Assembly (NCBI GenBank): GCA_022376515.1
Contig: WTXI01000189.1
Location: 1 to 64,000, forward strand
DNA length: 64,000 nt
Direction of reading: 5' to 3'
Source of the DNA: Lactifluus volemus
Lineage: Eukaryota > Basidiomycota > Agaricomycetes > Russulales > Russulaceae
Below the pieces are notes generated by a model. It was not told the DNA's origin and did not search any database. It saw only the letters and a list, made by a program, of their open reading frames with translations. Made by a program: the position numbers and the translations under genes. Below, in pieces: positions 15,045-26,368 of the stretch; within the stretch, counting starts at the first letter, position 1, and each line of letters begins with the position of its first letter.

Positions 15045-15620
15045 TCACGCCACTTCCTCGTCAACGTCATCTGCGAGGGTGCATACTGACAGCCTGCTGG
15101 GCTGATAGCCGGCACGCAAAAATGATCCCCGGCGTGAGCAGCGCATGGGGCGCGCGCGGCCTCCACGACTGAGCAGCAAGTTGGCCACCATCTTTGCCTG
15201 GTACTCTCTCTGCGAGCGGGGGACTCGTGCAGGGGCGAGAGAAATGACAAGAGGTGGTGTATGAGGAATGGGTTTTGGCTCGTATGTATGGCCTGATGCT
15301 ACGAGGAGTGCCGGTCGCGGACGTGGAGAGGAGGGTTCTACCAAGGGTGGACTCTGACGACGGAGGAGTGGGTTCTCAGACGCCGGCTGGGATGGGTGAT
15401 AAGAAATTGCGTTTCGCCTTGGGAATGAATTACGCCGTGGAAAGAACGGTGGGGCGCCGGGCGCGCTTCCGACATTAGGCGCGCATGCTGTTGACGAGGA
15501 AACAGAAAGAGCGCGGGGGGCAAAGAAAGGAAGGTTTGCTGCTCTACGTGAATTTGGAGGAAGTTCAGAGTAGAGTGAGTGAATGCGGGGGAGAACGACG
15601 GGAGATTGAGTCGTCAGCAT
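15045..15620 (-). CDS. Small Ser/Arg/Pro-rich protein (unknown)
   Basis: A single-exon frame of 191 residues starts at the ATG complementary to 15620-15618 and ends at 15045. It is rich in Pro, Ser and Arg and basic overall. The best-ordered part is a C-terminal segment, REYQAKMVANLLLSRGG, followed by basic residues and an acidic end (DDVDEEVA). No signal peptide or membrane segment is visible. I do not recognise it. The open length, codon composition and pyrimidine-rich upstream flank favour a real gene, but short disordered proteins are easily overcalled. Confidence 0.45.
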   Translation of the reverse strand: MLTTQSPVVLPRIHSLYSELPPNSRRAANLPFFAPRALSVSSSTACAPNVGSAPGAPPFFPRRNSFPRRNAISYHPSQPASENPLLRRQSPPLVEPSSPRPRPALLVASGHTYEPKPIPHTPPLVISLAPARVPRSQREYQAKMVANLLLSRGGRARPMRCSRRGSFLRAGYQPSRLSVCTLADDVDEEVA

Positions 15621-17175
15621 GGTCGAATGGATATAAATGGCACTTTGAAGAGAATTGGGTTGATAAGTTACTTGCACGATGAAAGAGTTGGTGGCTTGCG
15701 GGATAAAGTAGTAGAGCGGACAGAGGGGAGAGGGTGTATATAGGGTGAAAGCAAGGGGAGAAGCAGGGCTGGACGGAGCCCTTGTCGGTTAGCTGTTGAA
15801 ATAAGTATTGGGTTAAGAAAAAGGGGTATTATTTACCTCTACTATGATCTCGATCGCGGGTCATGCAAAGCCCGCGAGGGGCGAGAGCGAGGCTGTGTCA
15901 TCCGCGGATACACGTGGTCTCGTCCCTTTACCCTTTTTAAGCCCAACGCTGCACTGCCTACCGAGTCTAGGACAAAAGCACACCACGCGATTCATCGCTC
16001 GGTTACCATCCACTCATCATTCTTCCGTTGCTTGCGTTTGTATTCCGAGTCGTGCACAATGAACTCCTCACATTTCGCAAGCATCGCATCCCATTGCGTT
16101 TTCGTTTTCTTTTTTCTTCGTTCGGTTGTTCCCGAGGTCTATGTCCTCTGTTGCCTGATTCGGAGTCCCATCTTCGGGACCGTGAGCCATCGCTTTCAGC
16201 CACCGTTGCTCCGCCTTTCGCACAGCACTGTGTGCATCGGACAACATCTGGCGCTCCCTCTGCTCAAGTTTGGCACTGTCATTTCCCCACTCTTAGTTTG
16301 AGTATAACGCTTTAGTTGTTTTCGGGGGTTCTTCTCAGCTTGGGTAGCGCAGCCACCGTTACAGGATTTGTTATATACCTCGACTTCCTTCTTCACGCGT
16401 AGACCCCACACGTGTTCAGCGTCAAACTTACGGTATCGTAACTGTGTCGCCAGGTGCCGTCACGTCCCTCCAACCAATCCGCTGCATCCTTTTGTTCCTC
16501 TGCCGGCATTGCCATTGCCATTGCTTACGAGATCGAAACCCTTCTCCGCCGACAATGGTGGGCCATAACCCTGTGTTGTATTCTCTATTTCCTCTTTTGG
16601 TTTTACAGACGTCCTCGCCGTGAGGACGTCTGACCTCACGCGTTTTCGCCATCTCACCCCCCTAGGAAGCCTAATCGTGTATCTTCACCCCTTCTGACGT
16701 GCCTCTGGAAGTCCTTTACTCGTTCGTTTCCCCTACATCAGCTGATTAGGCTTCAGACCCTCCGTCCTAACAACAAATATTACACTTCAGGCCGGTTTGT
16801 GGACTTGTTCGTGTAAGTCTTGATGTTCTCGATCTTCATGTGTCAGACATCTCGACGATTGAATATCGAAAATCACATGCTTCTTTGCACTTTCAAGGTT
16901 TGCTTCTCACGCCATTAAGAAAGAGAAATATATCTTCCCGACTCACATTCGAGCCTATCGTTGTGCTCTGGGGTTTATCATACCCCTATTTTCAATCTCA
17001 AGTAGAATTACCCCCTTCTTGGACACCTCGGAGGGTGTTTCACCGTTTTTTCATATTCCGGAGTTTCATCTTCCGGGGTTCGAGGTGTCATGTCTTGTGC
17101 TCAACTTGAGCCTCGAATTAGTCCGAGGGCTGGAAGATTCCATTGTTTGGGGCGAAAGGAAACCCGAGCGTCGAC
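15621..17175. other. No gene recognised
   Basis: Frames are short and mutually overlapping. A palindromic segment near 16610-16632 (gacgtcctcgccgtgaggacgtc) could form a hairpin. CT-rich DNA is common here and may be promoter-like, but I cannot link it to a gene. Confidence 0.4.
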
Positions 17176-17986
17176 TCGGACTGCCTCGTTCAACGTTCAA
17201 GGAGTCCTTATCGTTACCGACATTGCCAATTAGGTCACCAGTGGTGATACTTCGATCTCCAACATTGCGATCACCGCGACTCGGGCTTGTTACTGCGGCG
17301 ACGAGGCTGGGCTTACGCCGACAGCCATACAGTAACTATGCTTGCATGTCCAGAACACTACGGCTCCGGTCGCACATGCAACGCAAGCGTCAAATGGCGC
17401 TACTGTATCTAAAAGATCGCCGATGATCTCTCCCATGTTTTGTCTTAGTCACAAGCTCTTGATGGCTGTGATCTGCTATCTGTCGTTTCCAACAACTCTT
17501 GATACGATTTGCAAGCGAGCCGACAAACCTGTGATGATTCTCCCCCACTACTCTCAGCCTCAACCAAGTTACGCAGGGAAAGGAAAGGGTATTGACGCCA
17601 TTTTTATGTTTATGTCCAACCGTTTTTGTTTTTTTCTCACGGAGCGCCGATTTCAATTTCCTCGAACGAAGGACGGCGATATCTCAGGATCTCAAGCATC
17701 AAGCACAGCATCCGGCAACTTCGCACCATCGCTCGAGCTATTCTCACACCCCAGTATACTACGCGAGCCTTTAGTGGCCTCCTCTGGTTGTGGAACATTT
17801 TTCTCAGACCCGGATTCTGTACGTCTGCATATGATAAAATTTCACAATTTCAACAACACCGGCTTCGGCATGAAGCTACTTCCTTGTCTTTTTCCTGAGC
17901 CAGTAGGATCCGGCCCCCATCCGGAACTTGCTGCCATCGACTACCCGCGGCATGTGATCGGTGTGATCGATGTGGCCCTTACTTAA
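17176..17986 (+). pseudogene. Relic of a C2H2 zinc-finger protein
   Basis: One frame ends with a segment (about 17789-17845) spaced as C-x3-F-x5-V-x2-H-x4-H, reading CGTFFSDPDSVRLHMIKFH. This matches the second half of a classical C2H2 finger. The first cysteine of the expected C-x2-C pair is a serine. Upstream in the same frame, Ser/Thr-rich protein-like sequence is interrupted by stops near 17233 and 17335. I read this as a decayed transcription-factor-like gene. An intact gene with unusual introns, or a chance match, remains possible. Confidence 0.3.
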
Positions 17987-19308
17987 CAAATTTGGTCATT
18001 TAGCCCGACGGAGGTAACTTAGCTGGAACTCCGAAATTGTTGCTGTGAGGTTAGCAACTGCGCAAGGAAGCTTTTTCCCTTTCTTCCTAATTTTCCCGGA
18101 ATAAGATACCGTCGTAGTTACACCAAAAATCTAGCGTTGTGTCAGTGTATGTATTGATTAGAATGTAACAAGTTAACACTGGGCGTGGCGGGCTACCGGC
18201 TGCCCATATGACCCAGGTAAATAAACCTATTCTATGGACGATCGCGGCTGATTTTATTGATGGATTCCTCCGGCTCCGGTCTGGAGTTTTTCCTGTCATC
18301 GTTTGAAATTCGGCTGTTTTGCTTGTCAGCGCACGCTCGTCACTTGGAAAAACGCAAGCGCAACAACAGTTTATTCAAGTTACATTTCACTTTTGTCGAT
18401 TTCTCAAACGGCTTAAACAATTCTATTCTCGCCCCGCTGACGTCACCAAGCCCTCATACTTCCCCCCGAGCTCCCATGATCAGTGAGATGGCTTGTGCTC
18501 TCAGGGGGGGGCTTGCTAGCAGAATCCGGTGCTAGTGGCTAGAATTGGCAGTGCGGTATTCCATTCTCGTTTCTTTTTTTCTTTTCACAGAAAGGCCTGT
18601 ATGCTTTCTTTATTACTGTGCCGAGAGTAGGTACCGTGTGTGTTATCCCCTAGTAGGTCTCTCCACCGGATAAGTCCAAAAGGCCACTGCCTTCCTTTTC
18701 CATCCGTTCAGGCTGTTGACGGGGGAAAAGTTTCATCATCAGCTTTGTGCCACCTCGACATGGGCTCGAGAACAATTTGATCGCGACCATCCCTGCTACC
18801 ACCACCACCACCACGGCACGACAGCTACGGCCGTGATAACGACAATAACCTCTCCAACTAAGGGGGAAAGCGCCCACGCTTTTTATGAGTTAATAGAGGT
18901 TGGGCGGAGGGCTTTGAATTGATGCGAAAGTACATATGCGGGTTGAACTCTCTCATACTCGAAAGGAACTCCACGCCTGAATTTTTGTTAGTGTCTCACT
19001 TAGCCGTAGGTGGGAGGTCCACTTCATATAAGTGACAAATCCATCTACGTCCCTGCTTGGAGACCGACTCATTTCCCTTGGTCAAACTTGTCGGTAACAT
19101 ATCCATCCCCTTGAGTGGACGGGGCCACATGCCAAGTTCGAAGTACCACCCAGGTTACGTTATGCCCCATCCATGTCATATATCTTAGTCATGTAAACCC
19201 AGAGTGCCTTTCTCAGAAAATTCTGTTCTTTTTTTTTTTTGGAGAGGTGTAGCTAGTCTGCAATCGACAATCGAGTATGCCCAAAAGCGCGTTGAATTTG
19301 CGTGTATA
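17987..19308. other. Intergenic, no gene recognised
   Basis: There is a short CAC repeat around 18801-18814, some T-runs, and no coding signal that I trust. Its right edge meets the start of the tandemly duplicated P450 block. Confidence 0.4.
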
Positions 19309-19956
19309 CCACGGGCCTGTGTCCTGAGGTATAGCGAGCACTCTGTCTCCAGTAGCTTGAAAACGGAAGGTTTGAAATCTCGAGCAAAGTGGAGAATTGA
19401 AACAGAGAAGGAGAACGTGACCTCCGAGTCGCGCCTAGGGCTGACGGTCACGGTTATGACTGAATTACTCGCGAGATAATCACCGCATTCGAATCGGAAG
19501 TCGATCTAGGTTGTCAAGTTTGGTGTCAAATTACGAGAGTTGGTGATGTTCGTTGGAGTAGCGGGGGCGGGATGACAGGCGTGGGAAGCGTAACAGGCAT
19601 GTACAGCACAGACAACGCGACTTCATCCCTAACCACGATTTCCTCGGGGCAGCGCCCGACCCTCCACCGTGTTAACGAAATTCGCATTAATGGTCACGTT
19701 TCTAGATGATCCAGAGTGGACGATGTAGCCTCAACTGTAGGGCGCTACGTTGATGTCGGGATTATAATAACGGGCACTTCGGCTGGATCCGACTCGGAGA
19801 AAGAATGCTGACCAAGATTGCCATCCCTACAAGCCTACAATGAAGTGTCATCGAAGACACTACTAGTACTGCTACTTCGAGTAACAGACCCTTCTCAAGG
19901 TCTCGACACGAGGGGCGGGAGTTCGAATTTGATACCCTACATGTCTAATACCCAAG

Positions 19957-19966
19957 TATATTTATA
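19957..19966 (+). promoter_or_regulatory. TATA box of P450 copy 1
   Basis: TATATTTATA lies 57 bp upstream of the start codon, inside the sequence ccaagTATATTTATAggag that is conserved at the second copy. Confidence 0.6.
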
Positions 19967-20022
19967 GGAGTTTGCTTCATGTCCCTCTTGACTGCGATAT
20001 TCCTGGCTTGTACCACCGGGCC

Positions 20023-21986
20023 ATGTCCTCTTTTTCGGTGTTGTCCATCGATCTGAACGAGGTTTCTATATCCTCAATTCCTCAATTACGACAGGCCATG
20101 AAAGATAATCCGATACTCTCCATTGGCCTCATTGTTGGTCTTGTGCTATTTTACACAGCTCGCTACATCGCGAGCCCATATCGCAAGCTTCCTCCAGGGC
20201 CCTCCGGTTATCCGATCATAGGAAATCTCCTCGAGTTAAAGTCTGCCCAGTGGCTCAAGTACTCGGAATGGAAAAAAAAATACGGTCAGTCCCTCCCATG
20301 TATCGGTGATCTCTAGGCCACACTTCTGAAACCTATCGAACCAGGCGATCTCATTTACCTCAATGCAGCTGGCCAGCCAATGGTCGTGATCAACTCTCAA
20401 AAGATCGCCGCAGACCTGCTAGATAGACGCGCAGCAATATATTCGGATAGGCCTCCTCTCATTGTCGCATCCGAGATCATGTGTGGAGGTCTCCTCTTCT
20501 CATTATCCCGCTATGGCGATGTGTAAGTGTTTCCTACCATCCGGAACGATGCATAAACTAAAGTGAAAGGAAAATAAGTTGGCGTCGAATGCGCAAGGCT
20601 TCGAATGAATGGTTTTCGAAAGAATCCGTCAAACAGTTCCACGAGACACAGATGACAGAGGCTGTCATTCTTGTCTCTGACTCGCTCGCTAAGCCGGCTC
20701 GACTGGAACAGAATTTTCGCCGATCTTCAGCGTCAATGGTTCTATCTGTGATTTATGGCCAGCCACCAATCAAATCAGAGGACAACCATATTGTTGACTT
20801 GGTCGACGATCTCGTTCGCCGACTTACTCGCGCTGCTTATCCAGGAGCCTACTTAGTCGAAGTTTTCCCCTGGATGCGATATATTCCTAGCAGGTAAGTA
20901 TCGCCAATCTATTGCATCGAGGTCTATCTCAGACTGATGTAACTGACAAATCAGGCTGGCGAAGTGGAAGCGAAATGCCGAGACCGGGCACAAGAAAGAC
21001 TCGGAAATGTTGGAGGGCCTTATTGAACCAGCAAATATCAACGTTGTATGAACGTTCCCCTCGTATTTGTTATGCATCATACATACAACTTATTTCCCAC
21101 AGGCAAAAGGAAATGACGATGAAAGTCTAAGCGCGCAATTGATTCGTAATGTCGAGAAGAATAAGCTATCATCTAAAGAGCGCTCGTGGCTCGCGGGTAC
21201 TATGTAGTAAGTGTTATCATATAGTCGTAGACGGAAATGAACGCCCTACATCCCAGTATTGCCGGTTCCGACAGTACATCGACATTAATGTCTTGGTGGA
21301 CACTCGCAATGTTGGAATATCCTGAGACCCAGGCTCGCGCACAAGCAGAACTCGACGACATTGTCGGACGTGATCGCCTTCCAACATTTGCAGACTATCC
21401 ACACTTGCCTTACATTCGTGCTATGGTCAAAGAGACCCTGCGCTGGTCCTCAATCAGTCCTCTGGCCGTGCCCCATCGATCCACTGAGGATGACTGGTAC
21501 GAAGGCATGTTCATTCCGAAAGGCACCATCTGTGTTCCGAATGTATGGCACATGAATCACGACCCCGAGATCTATGGCGAGGATGCAGCGCAATTCAACC
21601 CGGCGCGATATCTTGATGCCAATGGAGATGTTGTTCCTGGGCCGTCTGACACCAAAGATGAAGGCCATTTCACGTATGGATTTGGGCGTAGGATATGCCT
21701 CGGTCGTCATGTAGCAAACAATTCGGCGTTCATCGACATTGCGATGATGTTATGGGCAAGCAAGATCTCGCGGAAGAAAGATGAGTCTGGCCAGTTGCTT
21801 CCGTTAGATGGCAAGTTTGTCGAACAAGGAATTCTATTGTAAGGATTGTAACCACCTGTTGATAGGCGGGATGCTGACATGGGTGACTGATATAGACACC
21901 CTGCTCCTTTCGAATGCGAGATAACGCCTCGTTTCCCGGAGGTTCCTGCCCTCTTGGCACGAGAACGGGAGCTGCGCGAGTCGTGA
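20023..21986 (+). CDS. Cytochrome P450 monooxygenase, copy 1
   Basis: Seven exons: 20023-20284, 20345-20522, 20579-20893, 20955-21045, 21103-21206, 21257-21838 and 21896-21986; 541 codons in frame. The protein has an N-terminal membrane anchor (about 30-47) and the proline hinge LPPGP (56-60). The C-helix is WRRMRK (about 148). The I-helix reads AGSDSTST (about 319-326), followed by ExxR (ETLR, 376-379), FNPARY (430-435) and the heme loop YGFGRRICLG with the ligand Cys near 464. This is a class II ER-bound P450 that would need an NADPH-P450 reductase. The substrate is unknown; the family resembles the basidiomycete multi-copy P450s annotated as O-methylsterigmatocystin oxidoreductase-like. 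The I-helix has Ser where Thr is usual. Confidence 0.93.
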
Positions 21987-23061
21987 CCACAGATACTGTA
22001 AGGTCAGTGAGCGCCGTCCTTGAAACCACCTTCCTTTACTTCCTTCGGCCCTTTCCCTTTCATCGTTTCACCGTTATCTTTGGTGCTCTCCAACAGCCCT
22101 AGACTACCGGTGCTCCACCAAGCAGTGCCTTCTACCCTTCCTTGTACTCCTCAACGTCGTCTCGGCAACGACCACCTTCAACTCCTCTGTCCAGTTATGG
22201 TGTTGTGGTACACTTATAATCCTATTTCGCATCTCATCCCCTTTCGTTCCAACGTCTTCTGCAACATCGCCCCTTGTCTCCCCTGATTTCAACCTGTTTG
22301 CCATGTCTCTTACTGTGTACTACTTCAGTTTGTGACTTAGTCCTTTCCCCTGTTTCAAGAGAATGCGACGCAGAGGGTGTTCTTTTTTGGTAAATGTGTC
22401 AAGAAATTTTAAGGAAGAGAAAAAGCCACTTCGAGTGGTAGAACTCTGACGTCTCATTAAAAGCGCCCTTCGGATGAAGCGCTCCCTGATCGTGAGAGAA
22501 TCGGATTCACCGGAAGAGAATCCAGGTCGTGTTCTCATTTGGACGGGTTGCCAGTGAATGATCTCGGAGTAACGGTCATGAGCAACGGAGGATTTATAGC
22601 AGCTAGGTTGAAAAAAAAATGGGACACGCTCAAGCCAGACGGTGACGCCATATGCGCCAGATGTAAGGCGGGTATACTACTCATTAGATCATCAATGAAA
22701 GTCATAACGGCCAGGAACAGGATCAAGTTGTGCGCAAACACGAGGCTGTGAAGTTGTCACATAGGAAGCGTTCACATCGTTACGTAGTATGCTCTCAGAC
22801 CCTAAAATAAAGCTTCGACAGTAAAAAATTGTTTATCGTTGAATCGGTGGCCTCGCTATGCACGAGCCTTGGTCCGTAGCAAGCAAGTTCTGTTCTGCAT
22901 GAGCCTGGCGTGCGTCGAAAGCCTACCATGCTAGTTCAAGCTGCCTGCAGCGGATGATGATGGAAAACACTTATTTGTGAATGTGCCAGCCTACAGGCAG
23001 TAGGCAGGGAATGCTGAGCGAACACACAGGCGGGCCTGTGTCCTGAGGTATATCGAGCACT
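21987..23061. other. 3' flank of P450 copy 1, duplicated
   Basis: No gene is supported here. Most of this DNA recurs after copy 2. It includes the P450 3' UTR and ends at the junction between the two tandem units. Confidence 0.5.
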
Positions 23062-23701
23062 CACCTAGCCATCGTGATTGATGTGCTGCCGGTACCAATG
23101 TACTAGATGGATTAGAAATTCATTATTTACACTGTGAGTGAGCATACGACAGCACGTACTACGTACTGCTTGCAGGCCATGAGTGCCCTCTCAACGAAGA
23201 ATCGATATCATAACACGTAAACGAGACAAATACAGCAATTATTCTGGATAACTGAAGCAGCACAAATGAGATGGGCCTCGAAAGTGTGAAGAGGCTCGAC
23301 CATCAGATCTTGCTTAGACGTGACCCTGGATCGTTCTAGACATCCACTACGAGTGCTCTGCAAGCCACTGAGATGTGCTGAGGACAGCTTCTATCGTTTG
23401 TGTCCCGTATGACAGTTTAACGGAGCCTTTCGTTGTCGCCTGCAGCCCGCATCTTGGGTCAACTGTATTTTTCATCTGATGCATTGCATTGAATCCAAAG
23501 GTATCCCAGGAGAATGAAAAGGGGGGGACCGCTGAACGCGATATCAGATGTGACAATGTTAACTTGGGACTATCCTGAGTAAATCGAGGTAGAGGTTCAC
23601 GGTATTTTGAGAAACTGGTGATACAGTATTGGGTACTGTATAAAATGTTGCACACGAGACAAAGACCGACACAAATCAAACTCGGAAGGCATTCTGATCC
23701 C
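23062..23701. mobile_element. 640-bp insertion with 5-bp target duplication
   Basis: Relative to unit 1, unit 2 is interrupted by 640 bp flanked by GCACT at 23057-23061 and 23702-23706. The ends read cacctagcc and tctgatccc and I see no terminal inverted repeat. No transposase is encoded. It could be a non-autonomous element or solo-LTR-like remnant; the 5-bp flanking repeat is the main evidence. Confidence 0.5.
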
Positions 23702-24078
23702 GCACTGTCTCCAGTAGCTTGAAAACAGAGGGTTTGATATCGAGCAAGGTGGAAGGTTGAAACAGAGAAGACCAGTGTTGTCAAGTTTGATGTCAAATTA
23801 CGAGAGTAACGATATTCGCATTATTCTAGATGATGGCAATGTAACCCCAACTGTCGCTACGTTGATGTCGGGATAGTTATAACGGGCACTTCGGCTGGAT
23901 CCGAGAAAGAATTACTGACCAAGATTGCAATCCCCATCAAGCTTACAATGAAGTCAATGAAGAATCATCGGGGGCAGTACTAGTACGGCTACTTCGAGTA
24001 GCGGACCCTTCTCAAGGTCTCGACATGAGGGATGGGAGCTCAAATTTGATACGCTACATGTCTAGTCCAATCCAAGTA

Positions 24079-24323
24079 GTATAAAATTACAGGAAATCCT
24101 AATACTCCCACGGGCGTGAACCCACCTTGCGAGCATCGTTGCTAGTGTTATAGACCAAAGTAGTGAAGCGCGGCAGAGCCTTGTCCAAATATGGACGTCA
24201 CTGCGCCCGGGCCAGTGGCGCTCAAGTGGCAGTCCCACAACTAGTACAGTAGCTCTAGTCATCTGCCTGTCACGGCAGCCTGTGAGATTCCGTATTCAGA
24301 GACGAAAAAAACAGGACCTTGTA
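24079..24323. mobile_element. 245-bp promoter insertion flanked by TCCAAGTA
   Basis: Copy 2 has an extra segment between TCCAAGTA at 24071-24078 and TCCAAGTA at 24324-24331; copy 1 has CCCAAGTA once, directly before the TATA box. An 8-bp target duplication would fit a hAT-type short element. Deletion between short repeats in copy 1 is the alternative. No clear terminal inverted repeats are visible. Confidence 0.4.
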
Positions 24324-24329
24324 TCCAAG

Positions 24330-24339
24330 TATATTTATA
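24330..24339 (+). promoter_or_regulatory. TATA box of P450 copy 2
   Basis: TATATTTATA lies 57 bp upstream of the start of copy 2, the same spacing as at copy 1. The inserted segment ends just upstream of it. Confidence 0.6.
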
Positions 24340-24395
24340 GGAGTTCGCTGCATGTTCCTCTCGGCTGCGATATCCCTGGCTTGTACCACCGGGCC

Positions 24396-26368
24396 ATGTC
24401 CTCTTTTTCTCTGTTGTCCATCGATCTGAACGAGGTTTCTATATCCTCAATTCCTCAATTACGACAGGCCATGAAAGATAATGCAATACTCTCCATTGGC
24501 CTCATTGTTGGCCTTGTGCTATTTTACACAGCTCGCTACATCTCGAGCCCATATCGCAAGCTTCCTCCAGGGCCCTCCGGTTATCCGATCATAGGAAATC
24601 TCCTCGAGTTAAAGTCTGCCCAGTGGCTCAAGTATTCAGAATGGAAAAAGAAATACGGTCAGTCCCTCCCATGTATCAGTGATCTCTAGACCACGCTTCT
24701 GAAACCTACCGAACCAGGCGATCTCATCTATCTCAATGTAGCTGGCCAGCCAATGGTCGTGATCAACTCTCAAAAGATCGCCGCAGACTTGCTAGATAGA
24801 CGTGCAGCAATATATTCAGATAGGCCTCCTCTTATTGTCGCATCCGAGATCATGTGTGGAGGTCTCCTCTTCTCATTATCCCGCTATGGCGATGTGTAAG
24901 TGTTTCATATCATCCGAATCGACGCATAAGCTAAAGTGAAAGAAAAATGAGTTGGCGCCGAATGCGCAAGGCTTCGAATGAATGGTTTTCGAAAGAATCC
25001 GTCAAACAGTTCCACGAGATACAGATGACAGAGGCTGTCATTCTTGCCTCTGACTCGCTCGCCAAGCCGGCTCGACTGGAACAGAATTATCGCCGATCTT
25101 CAGCGTCAATGGTTCTATCTGTGATCTATGGCCAGCCACCAATCAAATCAGAGGACAACCATATTGTTGACTCGGACTTGATCGACAATTTCCTTTACCG
25201 ACTTACTCGCGCTGCATATCCAGGAGCCTACTTAGTCGAAGTTTTCCCCTGGATGCGATATATTCCTAGCAGGTAGGTATCGCCAATTCATTGCATCGAG
25301 GTCTATCTCAGACTGATGTAACTGACAAATCAGGCTGGCGAAGTGGAAGCGAAATGCTGAGACCGGGCACAAGAAAGACTCGGAAATGTTGGAAAGCCTT
25401 ATTGAACCAGCAAAGATCAACGTTGTATGAATGTTCCCCTCGTATTTGTTATGCATCATACATACAACTTATTTCCCACAGGCAAAAGGAAATGACGATG
25501 AAAGTCTAAGCGCGCAATTGATTCGTAATACCGAGAAGAATAAGTTATCATCTAAAGAATGCTCGTGGCTTGCAGGTACTATATAGTAAGTGTTATCATA
25601 TGGTCGTAGACGGAAATGAACGCCCTACATGCCAGTGCTGCCGGTGCCGACAGTAATGCGACATTGATGTCTTGGTGGACACTCGCAATGTTGGAATATC
25701 CTGAGACCCAGGCTCGCGCACAAGCAGAACTCGACGACATTGTCGGACGTGATCGTCTTCCAACATTTGCAGACTATCCACACTTGCCTTACATTCGTGC
25801 TATGGTCAAAGAGACCCTGCGCTGGGCCTCAATCGGTCCTCTGTCCGTGCCCCATAGATCCACTGAGGATGACTGGTACGAAGGCATGTTCATTCCGAAA
25901 GGCACCATCTGCGTCCCGAATGTATGGCATATGAATCGCGACCCAGAGGTATATGGCGAGGACGCGGCGCAATTCAACCCGGCGCGATATCTTGATGCCA
26001 ATGGAGATGTTGTTTCTGGACCGTCTGACACCAAAGAGGAAGGCCATTTTACTTATGGATTTGGGCGTAGGATATGCCTCGGTCGTCATGTAGCAAATAA
26101 CTCGACGTTCATCGACATTGCGATGATGTTATGGGCAAGCAAGATCTCGCGGAAGAAAGATGAGTCTGGCCGGTTGCTTCCATTGGATGTGGGCAAGTTT
26201 GTCGAACAAGGACTTCTATTGTAAGGATTATAACCACCTGTTGATAGGCGGGATGCTGACATGGGTGACTGATATAGGCACCCTGCTCCTTTCGAATGCG
26301 AGATAACGCCTCGTTTCCCGGAGGTTCCTGCCCTCCTGGCACGAGAACAGGAGCTGCGGGAGTCGTGA
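24396..26368 (+). CDS. Cytochrome P450 monooxygenase, copy 2
   Basis: Seven exons: 24396-24657, 24718-24895, 24952-25272, 25334-25424, 25482-25585, 25636-26220 and 26278-26368; 544 codons in frame. Architecture is identical to copy 1: N-terminal anchor, LPPGP hinge, WRRMRK, ETLRW, FNPARY and the heme loop YGFGRRICLG. It differs by a two-residue gain in exon 3 (DSDLIDNF region), one extra Val before GKFVEQG, and an I-helix of AGADSNAT. All splice sites match those of copy 1, except that the exon 3 donor is GTAGGT. It is a recent paralogue from the tandem duplication, and its promoter carries an extra segment, so expression may differ from copy 1. Confidence 0.93.

Larger units (their letters stand above)
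19309..23029. repeat. Tandem duplication unit 1 (carries P450 copy 1)
   Basis: The unit begins with gggcctgtgtcctgaggta and ends just before the same sequence recurs at about 23030. It contains promoter, P450 gene and about 1 kb of 3' flank. All are repeated in unit 2 with high identity by eye, including non-coding flank (for example 22020-22760 against 26390-27150), so whole-block duplication rather than gene conversion of exons alone is indicated. Confidence 0.85.

Noticed and set aside
23347..23796. 149-codon minus-strand frame partly within the 640-bp insertion
   Set aside because: It crosses the right insertion boundary into duplicated P450 flank, so it cannot be the gene of either component, and it has no domain.
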